Assembly: GCA_034932745.1 (NCBI GenBank)
Contig: JAYFOJ010000004.1
Location: 1-64,000, forward strand
Reading direction: 5' to 3'
From: JBAYST01 sp034932745
GTDB lineage: Bacteria; Bacillota_I; Bacilli_A; RFN20; CAG-826
Length of the DNA: 64,000 bases
The translations under genes were made by a program, and so were the position numbers. The notes below the pieces were generated by a model, which ran no database searches, had not been told where the DNA came from, and saw only the letters and a program-made list of their open reading frames with translations. This document shows, piece by piece, positions 31,018-39,500 of the stretch. Each line of letters begins with the position of its first letter. Positions within the stretch are counted from its first letter, which is position 1.

Positions 31018-33666
31018 ATGTTAAAACTAAGACATATCACAAAAGATTATGTCATGAGCGATGAAATCGTTCATGCGATAAAAGATTTAAGTGTTAATTT
31101 TAGAAGAAGCGAATTCGTCGCAATTTTAGGTCCATCTGGTTGTGGAAAGACAACCCTTTTAAACATCGTTGGTGGTTTGGATCGTTATACAAGCGGCGAC
31201 CTGGTCATCGAAGGCAAATCGACCAAACAATACAAAGATCGAGACTGGGACACATACCGTAATCGTTCGATTGGCTTTGTATTCCAATCCTATAATTTAA
31301 TCAATCATATTAGCGTTCTTTCTAACGTCGAACTCGCTCTTACTTTATCAGGAGTTGGTCGTGCTGAGCGTCGAAAAAGAGCAATTGAAGCCTTAAAAAC
31401 CGTTGGTCTAGCAGATAGAATTAAAAAAAGACCAAACCAGTTGTCTGGTGGGCAGATGCAAAGAGTGGCCATTGCTCGTGCTTTGGTCAACAATCCAGAA
31501 ATCCTTTTAGCGGATGAACCAACTGGTGCTCTTGATAGTGAAACTAGTGTTCAAATCATGGACCTTCTAAAAGAGGTCTCAAAAGATCGTTTGGTTATTA
31601 TGGTTACTCATAACCCTGATCTTGCGGATAAATATGCGACAAGAGTCATAAGAATGAGCGATGGAGATTTAGTTAGTGACACCAATCCTTACGAAGGTGA
31701 AACCTTAAAAGAGAAGAATGATTTCCTCGCGAAGAAAAAAGCTATTTTATTAACCGATCCAAATGCTAGAAAGAAGAAGACCTCAATGTCTTTCTTTACT
31801 GCGTTAGGATTATCTTTTAATAACATGATGACTAAGAAAGCAAGAACGATATTAGTTTCCTTTGCTGGCTCTATTGGCATCATCGGTATTGCTTTAATTA
31901 TGTCGGTCTCCTTTGGGTTTGATAATTACATTTCCTCTGTTGAGACGGACGCAATGTCATCTTATCCAATGACGATATATCAATCTGCACCCGATTTCTC
32001 TTTGGCATCTTTATTAGGAACAACTAATAATCATGAATTTAATCAATATCCTACTGGTGATGAAATAGTAGAGAATTCAACTGCCTCGAACATGGTTACA
32101 TCACTTGCTAAGACGACGCAAAACGATACTGCTTCATTAAAATTATTCTTAGAAAACCCAGCAACTCAAGAAAAATATGGGCATTTGTGGAATGCCGTTC
32201 AATATAGTTACTCGCAAAGCTTAAGAGTCTATAAAAAAACCAATATTGATGGCAATCAAAACGATAAAATCACAGCGCTCACTAATCTAAGCGATCAATA
32301 CTCATATTTAAAGCAATCTAATACTTATCGGGTGAAAAACGCTAGTGACGATAGTCAATTAGTCCAAGACACATATCGAAACTATATTTTCTCATCAGTC
32401 GAATCTGGTGTAAGAAGTTATTTCGTCAATGCCTTCTCTGAATTAATCGATAATGAGGATTTGTTAAAGAGCCAATACGATGTTTTAGCAGGTAGAATGC
32501 CTGAGGCTTATAACGAGGTTATTCTCGGCGTCGATTCATACAATGAAGTCAGCGATTATTTGTTATTTGGAATGGGCGTAAAAGATCCTTCCTATTTGAT
32601 GAGTCAACTCGCGTATTACATCGCACAAGATACTCCATATAATGGAATGCTTCCAGAACCTGCAGAGGGTCCAAAATTTAGATCGACATTCTCGGACTTA
32701 TTAAATGTTAACTTTTCGACTGAAATCAAGGCTCAATCATATAAAAAAGTTACCGATAGTTCGACATTAGGCTATCACTACGAATCGAGATATTCTTCTC
32801 CTGAAATGAAGGGAATAATCGATAATTCACTCGAATTAAAAGTGGTCGGTATCGTTAGAGATAAACCAGGGGTTACCGCTACTAGTATGAGTGGCTGTAT
32901 TGGTTATTCGCCAGAGTTATATTCTTATTTAGTCAATCAAGGTATTAATCCAACCGATCAATATTTTAGCGATGCAACGGTCTTAAAAGACCAATTAGCA
33001 AATCCAGATTACGATATGTATACTGGTGAATTGTTCCAAGAATCGACTAAGGCTGCTGATTTCATCGATCGCAAAAACGATTTCGGCTACGTCGATGAAA
33101 CAACTCCTTCAGCGATTAGAATCTATCCAACTGATTTCTCTTCTAAAGAAGGAATCACGAATATGATTAAAGACTATAACGCTAGCGTTTCGAGCGATAA
33201 AAAAGTCACGATTACAGATACGATGGGGACGGTCTTTGCGTCCTTACAAGTAGTAGTTGATTCAGTTAGTTATGTCCTTATCGCCTTCGTTTCTATCTCT
33301 TTAATCGTTTCTTCAATTATGATCGGAATTATTACTTATGTATCTGTTTTAGAAAGAACCAAAGAAATTGGTGTTTTACGCAGCGTTGGTGCAAGAAAGA
33401 AAGATATTTCTCGAGTGTTTAATGCTGAAACACTAATAACAGGACTAGCAGCAGGTGTCATTGGTGTTGGCTTTGCCGCTATTTTAGACATCCCGATTAT
33501 GCTCATCATTAATGCCCTTGCTCATTTAAATTTAACTATTGCGGTTCCTTGGTATGGCGCTATCTTATTACCATTAATCTCGATATCGTTAACCTTAATA
33601 GCAGGCATTATTCCTTCGAGCATTGCTGCTAATAAAGATCCAGTTGTAGCATTAAGAACCGAATAA
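31018..33666 (+). CDS. MacB-like ABC transporter, fused ATPase and FtsX permease
   Basis: An 882-residue fusion. Residues 1-225 are an ABC ATPase: Walker A GPSGCGKTT (38-46), signature LSGGQMQRVAIARAL starting at residue 142, Walker B ILLADEPTGALD and the H-loop VTHNP. Residue ~265 starts the first membrane helix (ILVSFAGSIGIIGIALIMSV). A large extracytoplasmic domain of about 430 residues follows, then three C-terminal helices of the FtsX type, with the ERTKEIGVLRSVGARKKDIS loop that couples to the ATPase. Such MacB-type machines move or extract lipids, peptides or lipoproteins rather than import nutrients. The substrate is unknown. The gene follows malQ but is probably functionally separate. 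Confidence 0.9.
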   Translation: MLKLRHITKDYVMSDEIVHAIKDLSVNFRRSEFVAILGPSGCGKTTLLNIVGGLDRYTSGDLVIEGKSTKQYKDRDWDTYRNRSIGFVFQSYNLINHISVLSNVELALTLSGVGRAERRKRAIEALKTVGLADRIKKRPNQLSGGQMQRVAIARALVNNPEILLADEPTGALDSETSVQIMDLLKEVSKDRLVIMVTHNPDLADKYATRVIRMSDGDLVSDTNPYEGETLKEKNDFLAKKKAILLTDPNARKKKTSMSFFTALGLSFNNMMTKKARTILVSFAGSIGIIGIALIMSVSFGFDNYISSVETDAMSSYPMTIYQSAPDFSLASLLGTTNNHEFNQYPTGDEIVENSTASNMVTSLAKTTQNDTASLKLFLENPATQEKYGHLWNAVQYSYSQSLRVYKKTNIDGNQNDKITALTNLSDQYSYLKQSNTYRVKNASDDSQLVQDTYRNYIFSSVESGVRSYFVNAFSELIDNEDLLKSQYDVLAGRMPEAYNEVILGVDSYNEVSDYLLFGMGVKDPSYLMSQLAYYIAQDTPYNGMLPEPAEGPKFRSTFSDLLNVNFSTEIKAQSYKKVTDSSTLGYHYESRYSSPEMKGIIDNSLELKVVGIVRDKPGVTATSMSGCIGYSPELYSYLVNQGINPTDQYFSDATVLKDQLANPDYDMYTGELFQESTKAADFIDRKNDFGYVDETTPSAIRIYPTDFSSKEGITNMIKDYNASVSSDKKVTITDTMGTVFASLQVVVDSVSYVLIAFVSISLIVSSIMIGIITYVSVLERTKEIGVLRSVGARKKDISRVFNAETLITGLAAGVIGVGFAAILDIPIMLIINALAHLNLTIAVPWYGAILLPLISISLTLIAGIIPSSIAANKDPVVALRTE

Positions 33667-33720
33667 CATTTGGTTAAAATTATTTTTGAGTTTACTATAT
33701 AAAGGACGTAGGAGGTATAT

Positions 33721-33990
33721 ATGGACGCAATTAACATCGCATACATGATATTTATAATCATCGCAGTGGCTTTGGCATTAGCTGCTCTTATTCTTCGCAT
33801 TTTAAGAAAGAGATTAGCCGCTAAGATTCTTAGTTTAATTGCCAGTATATTCCTCGTCGCTTATTCAGTTCAATTCTGCTTCGTGTTTAATTCTCCGTTT
33901 ACGTCGATTCAGATTGGCTATTTTGGATTATTTGTCTTTTCGATTATATTAACGATATACGAATTGACTTCATTGATTAGTAAAAGATAA
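33721..33990 (+). CDS. small three-helix membrane protein
   Basis: An 89-residue protein made almost entirely of three hydrophobic helices (IAYMIFIIIAVALALAALIL, KILSLIASIFLVAYSVQFCF and GYFGLFVFSIILTIYELTSL) with a basic turn between the first two. No family is recognised. GTAGGAGG precedes the ATG. The stop overlaps the rimO start as TAATG, so translation is likely coupled, though no functional link is evident. Confidence 0.7.
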   Translation: MDAINIAYMIFIIIAVALALAALILRILRKRLAAKILSLIASIFLVAYSVQFCFVFNSPFTSIQIGYFGLFVFSIILTIYELTSLISKR

Positions 33991-35294
33991 TGAAGAAAGT
34001 TGGTTTAGTTTCTTTAGGATGCGCGAAGAATCTCGTCGATAGCGAGATGATTTTAGGATTACTGGAAAAAGATAAGTATCTTCTTACCAATGATCCAAAA
34101 GACGCCGATATCATAATAGTAAACACCTGTGCTTTTATCGAGGACAGTAAAAAAGAAGCAATTCAAACAATATTTGACATGCTTTCATATAAGAACGCAA
34201 AGCTAGTAGTCGTTGGATGTCTAGCGGAAAGATATCAAGAAATTCTAAAAAAAGAAATCCCTGAAATATCGTTATTTATCCCGATTAGAGACTATCCACA
34301 TTTCAATGATTTATTAGGAACCCTAGATAAAGATTTAAATATATGTGGTGGACTCGACTATCATTCGCGTTTATTATCGACAAAGCCATTTACAGCGTAT
34401 TTAAGGATTTCTGATGGATGCGATAATCGTTGCTCTTATTGTGCCATTCCCTTAATAAGAGGAAAATTTAAATCTCGTCCGATGAAAGAAATCATCGATG
34501 AAGCGCATATATTGTCTGCTAAAGGTGTGAAAGAATTAGTGGTCATATCGCAAGACACGACGAAATATGGTATCGATTTACCACATCGAGAAAAAGTAGA
34601 AGACTTATTAAAAGAACTCCTCAAGATTAAGCAATTTGAATACATTCGTCTTTTGTATCTATATCCAGATGAGATTTCAGATGAATTAATCGAGTTATTC
34701 GGTAAAGAGAAAAGATTGACGCCATATTTCGATATCCCGATTCAACATAGTGAATCTTCAATACTCAAAAGAATGAATAGGAGAGGCGATAAGACTCTCT
34801 TGATGAATTTATTCAATAAAATCAAGAATCGCGTTCCAAGCGCTGTTTTAAGAACGACTGTCATGCTTGGATTTCCAGGAGAGAGCAAAGAAGACGTCGA
34901 TGGATTAATAAAATTCATGGAAGATGTTAAATTCGATCACCTAGGTTCTTTTACATATTCAAAAGAAGATGATACCCCAGCGTTTAAATTCACCGATCAA
35001 ATTAGTGAGGAAGAAAAGAAAGCTCGTCTCGATCTCGTGATGAAAACCCAAAAGAAGATTTCTTATCAAAAGAACAAAACCCATATCGGAGAAGTCATGG
35101 AAGGGCTTATCGTCGGTAAAAAAGGAAACCAATATCTTTTAAGGAGTTATTGGAACGCTCCTGACGATGTCGATGGTAACATATATGTTAATTCCGAAAT
35201 CGAGTTAAAAGAAGGCCAAAAAGTTAAAGTCAAAATCACCGATGCCTTTGTTTATGATTTGATGGGTAATTATGTCGTTGACATATCTTTATAA
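33990..35294 (+). CDS. rimO: ribosomal protein S12 methylthiotransferase RimO
   Basis: A 434-residue radical-SAM methylthiotransferase that adds a methylthio group to the conserved Asp of ribosomal protein S12. Cluster cysteines are C11 (VSLGCAKNLVDSE), C47 (NTCAF) and C77 (VGCLAERY); the radical-SAM triad is C144-X3-C148-X2-C151 in DGCDNRCSYC. A C-terminal TRAM domain follows. CAKNLVDSEM and CAIPLIRGKFKSRP separate it from MtaB and MiaB. The tRNA-Thr promoter overlaps its last codons. Confidence 0.95.
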   Translation: MKKVGLVSLGCAKNLVDSEMILGLLEKDKYLLTNDPKDADIIIVNTCAFIEDSKKEAIQTIFDMLSYKNAKLVVVGCLAERYQEILKKEIPEISLFIPIRDYPHFNDLLGTLDKDLNICGGLDYHSRLLSTKPFTAYLRISDGCDNRCSYCAIPLIRGKFKSRPMKEIIDEAHILSAKGVKELVVISQDTTKYGIDLPHREKVEDLLKELLKIKQFEYIRLLYLYPDEISDELIELFGKEKRLTPYFDIPIQHSESSILKRMNRRGDKTLLMNLFNKIKNRVPSAVLRTTVMLGFPGESKEDVDGLIKFMEDVKFDHLGSFTYSKEDDTPAFKFTDQISEEEKKARLDLVMKTQKKISYQKNKTHIGEVMEGLIVGKKGNQYLLRSYWNAPDDVDGNIYVNSEIELKEGQKVKVKITDAFVYDLMGNYVVDISL

Positions 35295-35319
35295 ATAAAA
35301 GATAATAATTATCGCGTCT
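35278..35319 (+). promoter_or_regulatory. promoter of tRNA-Thr inside the end of rimO, with GC-rich discriminator
   Basis: Consensus TTGACA (35278-35283), 17-base spacer, GATAAT (35301-35306), five bases, then TCGCGTCT (35312-35319). This is the same arrangement as at the tRNA-Asp/Phe promoter. Confidence 0.85.
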
Positions 35320-35330
35320 TACTAAGATTT

Positions 35331-35404
35331 GCCTCCTTAGTTAAGTGGTATAACGGGTCCATGGTAAGGACCTATTCCTGGTCCGATTCCGGGAGGAGGC
35401 ACCA
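35331..35404 (+). tRNA. tRNA-Thr (anticodon GGT) with unusual C55
   Basis: Acceptor GCCTCCT/AGGAGGC, short D-arm GTTA...TAAC, anticodon stem GGTCC/GGACC with loop ATGGTAA, T-stem CCTGG/CCGGG and encoded CCA. The T-loop is TCCGATT, with C at position 55 in place of the invariant U. The amino acid is assigned from the anticodon. Confidence 0.85.
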
Positions 35405-35414
35405 ATTCGCATTT

Positions 35415-35440
35415 AAAGTAGATATAGTCTACTTTTTTTA
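35415..35440 (+). terminator. terminator after tRNA-Thr
   Basis: Eight-pair stem AAAGTAGA / TCTACTTT, loop TATAG, then TTTT. Confidence 0.88.
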
Positions 35441-35459
35441 TTTATTAAGGCTAGTACAT

Positions 35460-35526
35460 GAATAATAAAAACCTCCAATAAATGGAGGCAAGAGCTGAGC
35501 TTGTGTCAGCTGTCTATTTATTATTC
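35460..35526. repeat. three-way-junction inverted repeat before the Fic gene
   Basis: A perfect outer stem GAATAATAAA (35460-35469) / TTTATTATTC (35517-35526) encloses two perfect 6-bp hairpins: CCTCCA-ATAAA-TGGAGG (35472-35488) and AGCTGA-N7-TCAGCT (35493-35511). The 67-base element could be a small RNA, a cruciform binding site or the relic of a hairpin-ended mobile element. I do not recognise it. Confidence 0.6.
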
Positions 35527-35562
35527 TAAATATTTCCGCGTTATTGTCAAGTTATTGTCTTT

Positions 35563-35589
35563 CAGTTGTCTTCGCTTTGTGGACAACTG
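35563..35589. promoter_or_regulatory. operator-like palindrome over the Fic gene -35 box (copy 1)
   Basis: CAGTTGTC (35563-35570) and GACAACTG (35582-35589) form a perfect 8-bp inverted repeat, 11 bases apart. The right arm covers the -35 box. A second copy with 22 of 25 bases identical lies at 35778-35802, inside the gene. Confidence 0.7.
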
Positions 35590-35608
35590 ATTATGACTAT
35601 GTTATCAT
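35580..35608 (+). promoter_or_regulatory. promoter of the Fic gene
   Basis: TGGACA (35580-35585), 17-base spacer, TATCAT (35603-35608), exactly six bases before the ATG at 35615. Predicted leaderless transcript. Confidence 0.7.
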
Positions 35609-35614
35609 ATTTAT

Positions 35615-36469
35615 ATGATAAAACATTCAATTAGATATTTTAATAATAAAGAAGTAAGAGCGGTTTGGGATAATGGAAAGTCGATGTGGTGGTACTCTGC
35701 AGTCGACTTTATTGATATTTTGGTAGAGCCTAATTCTGCTAGAAGATACTGGAATAATGTCAAAGCAAGGAATCCGGAGTTGTCTCCATTTTGTGGACAA
35801 CTTAAATTATACGCAAAAGATAATAAGAAATACATTTCTGATGTTATTAATGAAGAAGGTGTACGTTTACTTCTAACCATCATCCCATCAAAGTATAAGA
35901 AACAAATTCAAGACTGGATTCAAGGCATGCTTGATCCTATAGACGAACAAAGCAAAAAGAAAGCTTATGATTTTTATAAAACAAATTTGATTGAAACTGA
36001 TGAAATTGGAAAAACCATTGCCTTGCAAAAAATTCACAGTTATTTATTTGAAGGACTTTATCCTTTTGCAGGAAAAATAAGAACAAAAACGATATCTAAA
36101 GGTGGGTTCACTTTTGCTAATGGAGACTTCCTTCCTCAAATTTTAAGCACATTAGACATGATGAAGGATTCAACATTTGATGAAATAGTTCATAAGTACA
36201 TCGAAATGAACATCGCTCATCCATTCACGGAAGGTAATGGTAGAGCTACGCGAATCTGGTTGGATATGTTATTTATCGACAGGTTAGGAAAATGCGTTGA
36301 CTGGTCGATAATAAATAAAGATGATTATTTAAAAGCCATGAAAAGAAGTCCTGTTGATTCAAAGCCAATATACAATCTATTAAAAAATGCATTGACGAAC
36401 GATATCGAGAATAGAGAATTGTTTCTCAAAGGAATCGATTATTCATATTATTACGAAGAATTAGAGTAA
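35615..36469 (+). CDS. Fic-domain protein with Bro-N-like N-terminus
   Basis: A 284-residue protein. Residues 1-110 resemble the Bro-N domain of phage antirepressors (KSMWWYSAVDFIDILVEPNS, then EEGVRLLLTIIPSKYKKQIQ), a likely DNA-binding module. The C-terminal Fic domain has the active-site loop HPFTEGNGR with H202, the form HxFx(D/E)GNxR that transfers AMP to hydroxyl side chains of target proteins. The helix TIALQKIHSYLFEGLYPFAG is the Fic entry segment. An [S/T]-x3-E-G inhibitory helix is not evident. No antitoxin gene is adjacent. Copies of one palindrome lie in the promoter and the coding region, so autoregulation by the N-terminal domain is plausible (inference). Confidence 0.83.
   Translation: MIKHSIRYFNNKEVRAVWDNGKSMWWYSAVDFIDILVEPNSARRYWNNVKARNPELSPFCGQLKLYAKDNKKYISDVINEEGVRLLLTIIPSKYKKQIQDWIQGMLDPIDEQSKKKAYDFYKTNLIETDEIGKTIALQKIHSYLFEGLYPFAGKIRTKTISKGGFTFANGDFLPQILSTLDMMKDSTFDEIVHKYIEMNIAHPFTEGNGRATRIWLDMLFIDRLGKCVDWSIINKDDYLKAMKRSPVDSKPIYNLLKNALTNDIENRELFLKGIDYSYYYEELE
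35778..35802. promoter_or_regulatory. operator-like palindrome inside the Fic gene (copy 2)
   Basis: AGTTGTC (35778-35784) and GACAACT (35796-35802), again 11 bases apart, with the spacer TCCATTTTGTG against TTCGCTTTGTG in copy 1. The copies are 214 bases apart, so looping by one repressor is possible. Confidence 0.65.
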
Positions 36470-36514
36470 TGTTTTATATCAATAGACTTAAAGAATTAAC
36501 AGTGCAAATAGTAA

Positions 36515-36540
36515 AAAAGAGCGGTTGAAACCGCTCTTTT
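36515..36540. terminator. bidirectional terminator between the Fic and M6 protease genes
   Basis: Twelve-pair stem AAAAGAGCGGTT / AACCGCTCTTTT with a two-base loop; T-runs appear on both strands. Confidence 0.9.
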
Positions 36541-36556
36541 ATCTAATTACTAGAGA

Positions 36557-39500
36557 TTAGTTCTTCGTAATCGAGATTGTGACGTTAGTGCCACTAATCG
36601 AAGTTACTGAGAACGAATATGGCAATGTAGTATTGCTATTGAGCTTTCCCGAGTTCACGAAGAATGAAGCATATGAACTCATCGAGAATGATTTACCAGC
36701 TGTCCAAACATCGGATGTGGAGAATTGTCCGCTGCTTTGATAAGTGTTAGTGCCACCTGCCTGTAATAGGTGGAGTAGTTTATAGCTACGGTAACTCGCG
36801 TATAGTGAACCATAAGTACTATTCGTCGAGTTATTCATCGCGTGAACATATTTACTACCAGAGACGATTGTCGTTGCTAGTGTTGGGGTTGAACCACTAT
36901 AGTTCTTCATCAATCTAGCATCGACGTGCCAAGTTCTTATACCGACGACATTTGGTCCTTGCGGATACATCGAACTACTTCCGCCATATTTATAGGTAGA
37001 GTCGAAGTAATTTAGACCTGTTGGCGAATAAACATCAAGAATCAAGTATTCATCAAAAGGGGAATTGGAACTTAAATTATTAGCAGAAAGAACAACGGCG
37101 TCTCCAGGAGCAATGGTCAAGGTTGTGCTTCCAGTTGGGACAATTGGATCAATCCATCCTAATGCCATTTTGGAATAAGGATCATGCTCGCCAACGTTAT
37201 AATCTTGCATGCTAAACCCGCCGGCAGCACCATATTTACTGGTGGAATCGTAGTTATAATAGTCATCTAATCCCATCACGTGACCAAGTTCATGAATATA
37301 AGTGTGTGCATCAATCGTACAATTAGTGGACTCGTTCATAAAATCATATGAAGCCCAAAAATAAGTATTAGCAGTCGGTGATGATTTATTTGAAGTAACA
37401 CGAGTCCAGTATGTGTAGGCCCAAAGATTATCGTTGTCGTTGTAGTTATTCGGAGCATTATAAATTAAAACAACTCCATCTATATAACCATCATTATCTG
37501 AATCAAATTCTTGACCATTTGAATTGTTACTAGTTTTATACCAGTTGGTTGCCGAAGTAACTAATGTCGTTGTTTGATCTTCGGTAATACTGGTGCCATA
37601 GCTAGCACTATACCAACCTGAGACCGTTCCAGTGATGGTTAACTTACCTTTTGATTCTGTATGATAGAACGATGCGACTGATTCCCAACCAGTTTCCGCT
37701 TCAGTACCAAAATATGCCAATCGGATTTTTTCTCTAACGGCTTCAGTAGCATTATTCGCATAGTTATTTAATTTGACTGGAATTACTAATAGATTAACCG
37801 TGCCTGAAGTTGGCATCGAATCCATATTATCGTAGTAGTTATTATCCATGTAATCTTGATAATCATAGGCCATCGTTTTAGTCGTATAGTTCGTTGCTAC
37901 GCTAACGGTTACTGAGCAAGAAGCTGCTAAAACAATTGAACCTTGAGTAGCAGTTGCGATGATATTGGTGGTTCCAACTGCGACACCGGTCACAGTGCCA
38001 CCGACTACAGTCGCAACACTTGAATTCTCGGTTGACCAAACAACGCTTGGAGTTGGATAAACGTTAGTAGGACTAAATGATGCGACGAGGTTTGACACTC
38101 CGCCTGTCGATAGTGATAAGGTGGTGTTATTAAGAGTGACAGCGGTCATATTGACGGCGGTTTGTTCACCATAATAGACATCGATATAACTTATATAACA
38201 GCGTTTTCCAGTTCCGGATAGGCTGATCGTCGAGATTGTACCAGAAGTTGTGTACTCGAGTTCAGCAAAAGTCGAACTTGAAATCGTTTGAGCGGTCAAA
38301 CTATTAATCGACATGGATGTCGTATCTGTCGAATATTTTTTGGCAGAAAGAACAATCTTTCTAACCGATACTTTACCGGAATTTGATAAAGCGATTGTAA
38401 ATGATCCGGCTGCGCTACTACTTCCGAGTTTTAATCCGCCGTTTCCACGATATGCTTTGCTAGTTGCGCTTATCGAAGAAATATAATCTGATCCGCTAGT
38501 AATACCGCTCGATAATAGAGTTGAAGTCGTATATTCGGTGCTCGAATCACTTGTACCTGTGGTATCAAATTGAATTCGATAAGAACCAGATGGACTTGTC
38601 ACCGCACTAACGGTCACGGTGCAAGAAGCGCTTTTACTTTGATCTACTGTAGTAACAGTAATTGTCGCTGTTCCAGCTGCAACCGCAGTTACTAATCCAC
38701 TAGAAGAAACCGTGGCAATACTTTGGCTTGTCGTCGACCAGTTAACGGATTTGTTTGTCGCATCGCTTGGGGCGACGGTAGCAACCAAAGTTGAGGTTCC
38801 GCCGACATTAAGACTGAGCGTAGAATTATTTAAGGTAACTCCTGTAACGCTAACTGTTGGTGCGCTTGAAACAGTGACATCAAATGATGTTGTTTTAGTC
38901 GTTCCATTAAGAGTGTAAGAGACGACGACCGAAGTTGTACCCACAGTGCTAAGTGTCGTACCGCTTGCTGGGTTTGTCGTATAGTTGGCGCTGCTAATAA
39001 CGGCACTTGTGGTGTCGGAATAATAAGCGGTAACAACCATTCCGGTAAGGCTTAGTGCTTCGCCAGAAATATAAGATGTTTTAGTTGGGGAAGTAGTAAT
39101 GGCTATCGAAGATAAAGTGACTGTCTCTTCGCTTGAAGAACTTCCGCCAGATTGTGAACCTGCTCTTTTATATAAAGCAATCGTGGTTTGTCCAGATGTA
39201 TAAGTTGTGAATCTTGGACTGCTTACGTTATATGTAATACTTCCGTAAGATGTCGTAGTGGAAGTGATAGTGGAAACTCCACTTGAAACCGTAATCGACC
39301 AGGTTCCAGTACCGTTTGAACTGTAGTTAACGTTTTTAGCGGCAGATGAATACAATTGTCCAGAAACTGAAGTAAGAGTGTAAGCTCCAGTAGAGCCACC
39401 TAACACGAATGGTACAACAGCTTGACTTGCAATTGTAATCGTATTGCTCACTGGTGCAGTAACGCTAACTGAAGTTAGGTATGTCGATGTAAGAGCGCCA

